Assembly (NCBI GenBank): GCA_046153355.1
Contig: JBJXEY010000532.1
Location: 1-6,140, forward strand
From: 2-02-FULL-62-17 sp046153355
GTDB lineage: Bacteria; Pseudomonadota; Gammaproteobacteria; Burkholderiales; SG8-39
Length of the DNA stretch: 6,140 bases
Reading direction: 5' to 3'
The notes under the pieces were generated by a model. That model was not told where the DNA came from and did not search any database. It saw only the letters and a program-made list of their open reading frames with translations. A program made the position numbers and the translations under genes. This document shows positions 1 through 6,010 of this stretch, one piece after another. Position 1 is the stretch's first letter; every line of letters begins with the position of its first letter.

Positions 1-1964
1 AGAGCCTGGCGTTTTTCGATGCGCTCGAATTGGGCAGTGCGATCAATGCGGCGCGCGAAGCACAGACGCGCATGCCATTCGTGAAATCCTTGAATCAAGT
101 GCTCACCGACCAGAAAGGCAGCGCCAATGTGGGCGCGGCGCTGGCGGCGTTTGGGCTGGAAGAATGGGCACGTTCCTACGCCTATAACTCCTACAGCCCC
201 TACTGGGCGGGTAGTCACCTGTTTCTCGCTGATCGCTTCGAGGGCACTTTCAACAAGAATTCGGAATTGTTTAAAGGGTTTTTATCCGACCCAGCAGTGT
301 TTGGCGCCTCCAATCGCTACAGTTCCCAAGTGGCCACGCCCGGGCACTATTTCAGCGCCGGACTGGGCGCCAATCGCGATTACATCTCCGACATCACTAC
401 CAGCGCCTCGGCCAATGGCTACAGCATCGCGAGCGTACCCTTCTCTTATTCGGTCTCGGGTGATCTCACCGAGGGCGATTCATCGATTAATCGCAACAAC
501 GCCAATGGCCGCATGCGCGCGCGCAGCGAAAACCTGATTGTTGGCTTAGGTGTGAAGCCGAAGCATGAATTGGGCGTCTTCATGTTCATGAACCGCAATA
601 ATTACGTCGGCAATATCGCCGATCAGGCCAGCGGCCTCACCAACGATAAATTTTCCATCGACTACAAACGCTCGGATATTGGTCTTAACTACAAATTCAA
701 CCCCACCAACCAGGTCTGGTTCAAGCTGGGCGCGGGCGACGAAGAGATGCCTATTTCCGGGAATTTCGTCTCCCAAGCCACCGCCAATTCCTTGAACACC
801 GCTTTGAGTACCCGCATCTTCAACGCAAATGGCAGGCTCAATGCCTTTCGCACCGATCAATCGCAACGCGACGCCCAGCTTCGCCATACGTTCGATGCCA
901 GCCCCGCGCTGCAACTGAGCTGGGGCGTGGAGGTGGCAAAATCGGGCAAACCCTTCACCATGTCTTTGGAATTTTTGCCGCTGCGTATTCACCTCGATCA
1001 AGACAATCGCACGCTCTCCGACAGCGTCTATGCCACGGGCCGTTATCGGATCTCGGATGCCTTGGAGGCGCAACTCGACATGCATTACCAGGACACGCAT
1101 TCCAGCTTCACCACCGATCAACGCATCGAAGTGGTGGGCGGCGCGATCATTCCTCTGCCCAGGCAGTCCGGCGCCACGCGTTGGCGCGAAGTCAATCCCA
1201 GATTGGGGTTGAAATGGCGGGCAAATGAAGCGCAGACTGTGCGTTTAGCCGCGCAAATCTGGCGAAAACCGGCTTCGGTCAGCACCCTGGGGCCGGTGGA
1301 TACCGTGGGCATTCCCCTGGATGACCGTATCGAGCGCGATGGCGGGCAATTGCGGCGCCTGCGTTTTCAGCATGAAATCGAAGCAGGCAACCAGGCCTTC
1401 TTTCACTGGTTTGCCGATTGGAAGGAAATCTCCAACCCGGTGGTGTCGGGGGGAAACATCGTTCCCGATCTGCAACTGGATCAGCTGGAGAAACTGCGCA
1501 ACCGCCGCCGCGTCTACACCATTCGGCCCGAATACCTGGAGGACACCCCAAAATTCACCGCAGGCTGGGTGAACTCCGCCGGCATGGCCTACAACCAGTT
1601 GATGAGCAAAGCGGTGACCGGCGCGGTTCGTTACACCTTCGCCTCGACCAGCAATACCTCGGCGGCATTCAGCGGCCGCGCCGTGCCCCTACATCCCAAA
1701 CATTACCTAAACCTCGCGCTCAACTGGCAACCCGCCGCGCGCTGGATTCTCGGGCCGGTGGCCACCTGGCGCAGCAGCCGCTTCACCGACGAGGCCAACA
1801 CCACCAACCTCACCGCGGGTTGGAGCGCGGGGGCCGGGGTTTATTGGGAGAGCGAAGACAAGCGCTGGTCCGTGTCGACCGTCCTCGATCAAATTCATTC
1901 GCGCAAGCAATCCTCGATTTATCGCCACCCCACCGGCGTGTTTCAGGCGACCTACCGATTTTGA
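1..1964 (+). CDS. Outer-membrane TPR/beta-barrel protein, C-terminal part (5' truncated by window edge)
   Basis: The frame is open from the first full codon at position 3 (agc) to the TGA at 1962-1964, giving 653 residues. No convincing start is visible, and a TTG at 30 has nothing to recommend it, so the true start lies upstream. The first 75 or so residues are helical and end in a TPR-like stretch (SYSPYWAGSHLFLADRFEG), resembling the last repeat of proteins that carry N-terminal TPRs before a barrel. From about position 340 the protein becomes alternating polar/hydrophobic strands with Asn-, Gly- and Ser-rich turns and aromatic girdles. It ends in ATYRF, the terminal Phe expected of a BAM-inserted barrel. 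No TonB plug domain is seen in this part. Family membership is from memory of similar proteins beside CHASE2 cyclases; ligand and function are unknown. It is close enough to the cyclase gene downstream to share a transcript and may pass it an envelope cue (inference). Confidence 0.75.
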   Translation, partial: SLAFFDALELGSAINAAREAQTRMPFVKSLNQVLTDQKGSANVGAALAAFGLEEWARSYAYNSYSPYWAGSHLFLADRFEGTFNKNSELFKGFLSDPAVFGASNRYSSQVATPGHYFSAGLGANRDYISDITTSASANGYSIASVPFSYSVSGDLTEGDSSINRNNANGRMRARSENLIVGLGVKPKHELGVFMFMNRNNYVGNIADQASGLTNDKFSIDYKRSDIGLNYKFNPTNQVWFKLGAGDEEMPISGNFVSQATANSLNTALSTRIFNANGRLNAFRTDQSQRDAQLRHTFDASPALQLSWGVEVAKSGKPFTMSLEFLPLRIHLDQDNRTLSDSVYATGRYRISDALEAQLDMHYQDTHSSFTTDQRIEVVGGAIIPLPRQSGATRWREVNPRLGLKWRANEAQTVRLAAQIWRKPASVSTLGPVDTVGIPLDDRIERDGGQLRRLRFQHEIEAGNQAFFHWFADWKEISNPVVSGGNIVPDLQLDQLEKLRNRRRVYTIRPEYLEDTPKFTAGWVNSAGMAYNQLMSKAVTGAVRYTFASTSNTSAAFSGRAVPLHPKHYLNLALNWQPAARWILGPVATWRSSRFTDEANTTNLTAGWSAGAGVYWESEDKRWSVSTVLDQIHSRKQSSIYRHPTGVFQATYRF

Positions 1965-1967
1965 GAG
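1963..1967 (+). promoter_or_regulatory. Weak ribosome binding site for the cyclase gene
   Basis: The GAGAG here lies 8 nt before a TTG at 1976 and overlaps the stop codon of the upstream gene. A second in-frame TTG at 1961 overlaps that stop as TTGA, but its only SD-like triplet (agg, 1945-1947) is 13 nt away. The motif therefore favours 1976 slightly. Both starts are consistent with translational coupling. Confidence 0.4.
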
Positions 1968-1975
1968 TAAAAGAA

Positions 1976-3982
1976 TTGACCGGTGCGTTTGAGCTGCGCG
2001 GCAGGTTCTATCGTCTCGTCAATTCATACTGGGTGGCAATCGGCGCGGCACTGCTCGGGCTTGCTATCACGCAAACGCACGCGTGGCGCCAGGTGGAGCT
2101 TAGGCTTCTAGATACCCTAGTGGTGCGCACCGCGCCCAATCAGGTGGACCTACCCATCACCATCATTGGCGTGGATGAGTCGACGCTTGAAGCCCTGGGC
2201 ACTACTTGGCCCTTGCCGCGGCGCTTTCATGCGCAGCTCCTCGATCGACTTCGCGAAGCCGATGTCGCGGCGGTGGGTTTCGATAGTCTTTTTTCCGACC
2301 TCACACAAACCAAGGATGACGAGGCCTTCGCCGCCGCCATTAAACGCTTTCCCAACGTAGTACTCGCCTCCGACCTGGTGGCGCGCGAAACCGCCGTGGC
2401 CAGGCAGTGGGCGCGCGTTGATCCGCATCCCATGTTCATCAAGGCCGGCGCCTTGCAGGGCTATTCCAACATGGAACTCGATAACGACGCGGTGCTGCGG
2501 CACGTGCCAGTGGTGTTGGATAGTTTTTGGCGCGCGCTCCTGTGGAAATTCGATCAGGCACGCCCAGGGGTAGTCGAATCGCTGGATGCCACCGAAGATA
2601 TGCTGATTCGCTACCTTGGCGGGCCGCATACCTTCAATTACATCCCCTTTCAATATATTCTCCAGCCGGAAGGCAATCTGCCACTGGATTGGCAAGAGTC
2701 GCTTAAGGACCACATTGTGCTAGTGGGCCGCAAGCTCAATGTCATTGGCGAAGTGGGCGCAGCGCAAGGCGAGGTGTATCAAACGCCCTTTTATCAGCGT
2801 ACCCGCGAATTCATGCCACGCGTGGAAGCGCATGCCAATCTGGTGGCCTCGATCGTCTCCAAACAAGTGCTGCGTGAAGCCCCGGAAGGCTGGCCGATTG
2901 GCGCCTGGTTCTCCGCGGTGTTCATTGCCATCGCCTTCATGCGGCGCTGGCACCCTTTGCATAGCGGCATTGTTCTCGCGCTACTCATCGCCGCGCTCGC
3001 GGCGCTGCAAATCGGGTTTTTTCTTCAATACGGCGTCTGGATCGCCACTGCCGGCGCGGCCATGACCATCACCTTGATATTCGTCGCGCAAGGCGCGGTG
3101 GCCTTCATTGCCGAGCAACGCCAGCGCGGCGCGATCAAGAACGCGTTCTCCATGTACGTCTCGCCCGCGCTGGTGGAGCAGGTGCTCGCCAATCCGGATA
3201 AATTGAAACTCGGTGGTGAGCGCCGCCAGGTAACCATTTTGTTCTCCGACCTGGCCGGCTTCACCACCATCTCCGAGGCCCACCCTCCGGAGAAGGTCGC
3301 CGGCCTCATCAACGTGCATCTGTCGGCCATGACCGAGGAAATCCTCGCTCACCAAGGCACGGTGGAGAAGTTTGTCGGCGACGGCATCATGGCCATGTGG
3401 GGCGCGCCGGTGGATGACGACAAACAAGCCGAGAACGCGGTGCGCGCCTCGATTGTGATGCAGCAGCGCTGGGAAGCGCTGCGGCCGCAAATCATCGCGG
3501 AAGTAGGCACCTTCCCGCGCATGCGCATCGGCATCAACTGCGGCAGTTGCATCCTGGGCAATATGGGCGGCAATAATCGTTTCGATTACACCGCCGTGGG
3601 CGACCCAGTGAATCTCGCCTCGCGCATCGAAGGCGTCAACAAGGTTTATGGAACACCTACGCTTGCCAGTGGCGATGTGGTGGATGCCGTGGCTGGCGCC
3701 ATGCGCTTTCGCGAAGTGGATACCGTGATCGTCAAAGGCAAGGTGACGGGTATTCGCATGTTGACGCCGTGCGATGACGAAGTGTTGATCGGCTTAAGCG
3801 ACAGCGCGCTCGCGGCGTGGCGCGAAGGGCGCTTGGGCGATGCGCGGCGGGGGTGGGAGACGTTGCTCGCGAGCTATCCCTTCGACCCCGTGGCCAAGGT
3901 GTTTCTAGAGAGGATCGAGGCGCTTGGATCGGACAGCGCGCCCGAGGGGTGGGATGGGATGACTAAGCTCGATGAGAAGTGA
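1976..3982 (+). CDS. CHASE2-domain class III adenylate cyclase, membrane-bound
   Basis: Makes cAMP from ATP in the cytoplasm, probably in response to a periplasmic signal. With TTG at 1976 it has 668 residues; TTG at 1961 would add five. Order: TM1 about 18-34; periplasmic CHASE2 about 35-300, with family landmarks ITIIGVDESTLEALG, AVGFDSLFSD, DHIVLVG and RVEAHAN; TM2-TM4 about 306-322, 330-352 and 355-378; catalytic domain about 415-590. Both metal aspartates are present (FSDLAGFT, D425; EKFVGDG, D469), as are Lys465, Thr539 in YTAVGD, and Asn546 and Arg550 in VNLASR. The Lys/Thr pair marks subclass IIIb, where Thr replaces the usual adenine-specifying Asp, as in CyaB1 and mammalian soluble cyclase. 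All catalytic positions look intact. The tail (about 600-660, AWREGRLGDARRGWETLL) is a TPR-like helical hairpin often seen in CHASE2 cyclases. It probably shares a transcript with the barrel gene. Guanylate cyclase activity is less likely but cannot be excluded from sequence. Confidence 0.93.
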   Translation: MTGAFELRGRFYRLVNSYWVAIGAALLGLAITQTHAWRQVELRLLDTLVVRTAPNQVDLPITIIGVDESTLEALGTTWPLPRRFHAQLLDRLREADVAAVGFDSLFSDLTQTKDDEAFAAAIKRFPNVVLASDLVARETAVARQWARVDPHPMFIKAGALQGYSNMELDNDAVLRHVPVVLDSFWRALLWKFDQARPGVVESLDATEDMLIRYLGGPHTFNYIPFQYILQPEGNLPLDWQESLKDHIVLVGRKLNVIGEVGAAQGEVYQTPFYQRTREFMPRVEAHANLVASIVSKQVLREAPEGWPIGAWFSAVFIAIAFMRRWHPLHSGIVLALLIAALAALQIGFFLQYGVWIATAGAAMTITLIFVAQGAVAFIAEQRQRGAIKNAFSMYVSPALVEQVLANPDKLKLGGERRQVTILFSDLAGFTTISEAHPPEKVAGLINVHLSAMTEEILAHQGTVEKFVGDGIMAMWGAPVDDDKQAENAVRASIVMQQRWEALRPQIIAEVGTFPRMRIGINCGSCILGNMGGNNRFDYTAVGDPVNLASRIEGVNKVYGTPTLASGDVVDAVAGAMRFREVDTVIVKGKVTGIRMLTPCDDEVLIGLSDSALAAWREGRLGDARRGWETLLASYPFDPVAKVFLERIEALGSDSAPEGWDGMTKLDEK

Positions 3983-3989
3983 ATCTTCC

Positions 3990-4014
3990 CTCAGGCTTCG
4001 ACTTCGCGCCTGAG
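3990..4014. terminator. Possible stem-loop at the convergent cyclase/hicB junction
   Basis: CTCAGGC (3990-3996) and GCCTGAG (4008-4014) form a perfect 7-bp stem with an 11-nt loop, starting 8 bp after the cyclase stop and spanning the end of hicB. Its place between two converging genes suits a bidirectional terminator. Neither strand has a run of T after the stem and the loop is large, so it is a weak candidate. Confidence 0.3.
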
Positions 4015-4323
4015 AATCTCAGTCGCCCATTGATTTAAACTCTTTCCTGCGGCTTGCGCCGCGACCAGGGCTCCTCCGTGCACCTCGGGGGGCACTCTGA
4101 GCAGAAGCTTTCCCGAAGCCGGCTTCTCGGGCGGCACACCGTTCTTCACACAATCGGCCAGGTAATCCTTGACCGCGTGTTCGAATTCGGCGCGAAGTTT
4201 TCTGACCGTATCGCCATGAAAGCTGATGATGCCGCGGATGCCGAGAATGCGGCCGATAAAAATGCTATCTCTCTCATCGAAATCGACGCGCGCGGTGTAA
4301 CCCTTGTAGGACATGGTATTCAT
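3991..4323 (-). CDS. hicB: HicB-family antitoxin
   Basis: Antitoxin of a type II HicAB module: it should bind and neutralise HicA and repress the operon. It has 110 residues. The N-terminal part (about 4-65) fits the degenerate RNase H-like HicB fold, with YKGYTARVDFDERD, then a helix with FEHAVKDYLADC. The C-terminal part (about 70-108) begins GKLLLRVPPEVHGGAL and continues with GKSLNQWATEIL, a ribbon-helix-helix DNA-binding domain of Arc/MetJ type. The ATG at 4323 is preferred over a second ATG at 4314 because GGAG (4331-4334) sits 7 nt upstream and the ATG overlaps the hicA stop as ATGA, which implies translational coupling. Gene order is toxin first. The likely operator lies upstream of hicA at 4582-4602. 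Confidence 0.9.
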   Translation of the reverse strand: MNTMSYKGYTARVDFDERDSIFIGRILGIRGIISFHGDTVRKLRAEFEHAVKDYLADCVKNGVPPEKPASGKLLLRVPPEVHGGALVAAQAAGKSLNQWATEILRREVEA

Positions 4324-4574
4324 GGTTTGACTCCGATTCTCTCCAGAAGTTCGCGGGCTTCCTCAACCTGGTAGCGCTTGGCCTCCTTGCCGGGATGTGG
4401 CCGATGGCAACGCCACTGCTCGCCGTTAATTTCGATCTTGACACGCGATCCTTCGCGCTCCTCGAGCTTGCCGCCCAGCGCCTTGACCAAGCCCTCGATA
4501 TCGGCGAAAGAGACGGACGCCAGGGTCGGACGCTCAAATATCGCGGCGAGAGTCTTGCGTTGCTTTTTATTCAC
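4320..4574 (-). CDS. hicA: HicA-family toxin (putative mRNA interferase)
   Basis: A small basic protein of 84 residues. Known HicA toxins have a double-stranded-RNA-binding-like fold and cleave mRNA. Family features seen: N-terminal NKKQRKTLAAIF, an ALGG turn, a GSRVKIEING hairpin, HRPHPGKEAKRYQV, and a closing LLERIGVKP helix. The start is GTG at 4574; there is no internal Met, and GGTGA abuts the GTG with no proper spacing, so initiation looks weak, which would suit a toxin. The active-site His of canonical HicA lies in a GS(N/H)H-type motif; here that place reads GSRV, and His57 and His60 lie further on. From memory this GSRV/HRPHP form is a recurrent HicA subgroup, so the absence need not mean inactivity. 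It overlaps hicB by 4 nt. Confidence 0.88.
   Translation of the reverse strand: MNKKQRKTLAAIFERPTLASVSFADIEGLVKALGGKLEEREGSRVKIEINGEQWRCHRPHPGKEAKRYQVEEARELLERIGVKP
4331..4334 (-). promoter_or_regulatory. Ribosome binding site for hicB
   Basis: GGAG on the minus strand, 7 nt before the ATG at 4323 and inside the end of hicA. It decides the start in favour of 4323 over 4314. Confidence 0.6.
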
Positions 4575-4581
4575 TCACCGA

Positions 4582-4602
4582 TGCTATCAAATAGTGATAG
4601 CA
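4582..4602. promoter_or_regulatory. Inverted repeat upstream of hicA, probable HicB operator
   Basis: TGCTATCA (4582-4589) and TGATAGCA (4595-4602) are perfect 8-bp inverted arms around a 5-nt centre (aatag). The repeat ends 7 bp before the hicA GTG. A palindrome of this size in front of a toxin-antitoxin operon whose antitoxin carries a ribbon-helix-helix domain is the expected autorepression site. Binding by HicB is inferred. Confidence 0.6.
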
Positions 4603-4608
4603 AAGGCA

Positions 4609-4614
4609 AATATA
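4609..4614 (-). promoter_or_regulatory. Candidate -10 element for hicAB
   Basis: TATATT on the minus strand would start transcription within or beside the inverted repeat, so a bound repressor would block it. The hexamer 17 bp upstream (ATAGCG) is a poor -35 match. The rest of the 121-bp gap (4575-4695) shows no gene and no convincing terminator for the kinase gene. Confidence 0.25.
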
Positions 4615-4695
4615 GTGTGCGCCACTTTGAGCGCTATCCACGTGTCGGTGCGTTCAATGCAGGACAAACTCCGCGAGTACGACAATATTGCATAA

Positions 4696-5997
4696 CTACC
4701 TTTCGCTATTCCTCACCAACGTCAAATACCTCTCATCCGCATGCCGTATGCGCTTGAGCATTATCCGCATCAGCGCCCGCCCGAACGCGGCCTGCAGATC
4801 ACCGCTGCCATTGCGCAGATTGGCGCCGGGTATCTCGATCAACACCAAGGGCGAGAGGGCGCGCACCGTGGCCGAACGCTCGTTACGCGTTTCGTCGAGA
4901 AACGATAGTTCGCCAATGCAATCGCCCGCCGTGAGCGTGTTCAACCGCGCCCCGGCACGCACGATCTCTACGTCGCCGTTGGCGATGACATAAACGTTAT
5001 CCCCATGGCTGCCTTCCTCGAACACCACCTCGCCCTCGCGCATATCGAGCCAATTGGAGAAATGAATGATTTCCCACAACTGCGTATCCGGGAAGCCGTG
5101 AAAGAAATCCATGTGCCGCATTGAGTCAAAGCGCGAGGTTTCGAAGAACACCTCATTGGGCCGCTCCAGTTGCGGCAGAGCATTGCGAAGATCGTCGCAA
5201 AAGGTCTGCCAGTTGTCATAGCGCACCTGCGGGTCAGCGTGAATGGCGCGATGCACCACGAAGCGCAATTCGTTGGGGATGTCCTTACGGCGATCATCCA
5301 GCGGCACGAACACGCCATCGAGTTTTTGCTTGATCAGCGCATCAATGGATTCGGCGGTAAACGGCATGGTGCCAGTTAGCAACTGATAGGCCACTACGCC
5401 CATCGCGTAGATATCCAAACGCACCGTCGGCGGCCAATCGCGAAAGTGCTCAGGCGGCATCCACGGCACCGTGCCCACATCAAGCACCTGCGTCTCATCG
5501 GACTTGGTGAAATAAGCGGTGCCAAAATCCACCAGCTTCACCACCCCTTCGGTAGTAATCATGATGTTCGCCGGCTTAATGTCCCGGTGCAGTAAGCCCA
5601 TTTTGGCTGAGTAGTCCAACGCATTGCACACCTTGTAGACATGTTCGATTACCTGCTCCATGGGCAAGAGCGCATCGGGCTTGGTGTATTGCTTCAGCGT
5701 GCCGCCGGATACGTACTCCATCACCAGATAACCAAACTCTTCAGTGGTGCCCGATTCGAACACCTCGGCGATATGCGGATGTTTAAGCTTTCCGGCGAGA
5801 CGCGTCTCGTTCATCCACATTTTTCTCATGCGATCGCCGATTTCGGGGTCATCGAGCAATTCAAGCTTGGCCAGTTTTATCGCCACCTCGCGCTGCAAAA
5901 ATCCGTCATAGGCGAGGTACACCTCACCCATACCGCCTTCGCCCAGTAGATGGCGTATCTCGAAGCGGGATTGGAAGACTTTTTGAGCGTCGCTCAT
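4696..5997 (-). CDS. Soluble Ser/Thr protein kinase with C-terminal cyclic-nucleotide-binding domain
   Basis: Predicted to phosphorylate Ser/Thr of cytosolic targets under cyclic-nucleotide control. It has 433 residues from ATG at 5997. Kinase domain about 11-275: Gly loop LGEGGMGEVY (18-27), Lys41 in VAIK, Glu64 of helix C, HRDIKPAN (137-144; base Asp139), DFG (157-159), PPE (181-183) and DIYAMG (195-200). All catalytic residues are present, and the activation loop holds Thr164, Ser166, Thr169 and Thr176. A cNMP domain follows at about 290-420, with phosphate-binding cassette IGELSF (Glu363) and ERSATVRA (Arg374, Ser375), close to the cassette of E. coli CRP. No membrane segment, extracellular sensor or HTH is seen. 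The start at 5997 has AAGGGG 7 nt upstream; an ATG at 6036 would add 13 residues but overlaps the upstream gene and has no spaced SD. It lies 13 nt after the GNAT gene, so co-transcription is likely. cAMP rather than cGMP is inferred. Confidence 0.93.
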   Translation of the reverse strand: MSDAQKVFQSRFEIRHLLGEGGMGEVYLAYDGFLQREVAIKLAKLELLDDPEIGDRMRKMWMNETRLAGKLKHPHIAEVFESGTTEEFGYLVMEYVSGGTLKQYTKPDALLPMEQVIEHVYKVCNALDYSAKMGLLHRDIKPANIMITTEGVVKLVDFGTAYFTKSDETQVLDVGTVPWMPPEHFRDWPPTVRLDIYAMGVVAYQLLTGTMPFTAESIDALIKQKLDGVFVPLDDRRKDIPNELRFVVHRAIHADPQVRYDNWQTFCDDLRNALPQLERPNEVFFETSRFDSMRHMDFFHGFPDTQLWEIIHFSNWLDMREGEVVFEEGSHGDNVYVIANGDVEIVRAGARLNTLTAGDCIGELSFLDETRNERSATVRALSPLVLIEIPGANLRNGSGDLQAAFGRALMRIMLKRIRHADERYLTLVRNSER

Positions 5998-6004
5998 GGA
6001 ATGG

Positions 6005-6010
6005 CCCCTT
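6005..6010 (-). promoter_or_regulatory. Ribosome binding site for the kinase gene
   Basis: AAGGGG on the minus strand, 7 nt before the ATG at 5997 and directly after the stop codon of the upstream gene. It supports 5997 over the earlier in-frame ATG at 6036. Confidence 0.6.

Noticed and set aside
546..1121. Antisense open frame of 191 residues
   Set aside because: It lies wholly opposite the barrel gene and shows no recognisable domain or ribosome binding site.
1..1964. Classical TonB-dependent receptor
   Set aside because: No plug domain or TonB box is seen in the visible part, and the N-terminal side looks like a TPR helix region. The upstream sequence could change this.
1418..1975. Upstream extension of the cyclase frame to an ATG at 1418
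   Set aside because: It overlaps about 550 bp of the barrel gene in another frame, and its translation is low-complexity Arg/Gly/His-rich without protein character. The true cyclase start is near 1961-1976.
2150..3490. Long antisense frames opposite the cyclase gene (2150-2713 and 2981-3490)
   Set aside because: They are reverse-strand shadows of the CHASE2 and catalytic domains, rich in His, Arg and Gly, with no family likeness.
4683..4690. Palindrome caatattg just after the kinase stop
   Set aside because: It is only 8 bp, AT-rich, and lacks a loop or T run, so it is not supportable as a terminator.
4054..4757. Plus-strand open frames opposite hicAB and the end of the kinase gene
   Set aside because: They are antisense to well-supported hicA, hicB and kinase genes and have no recognisable content.
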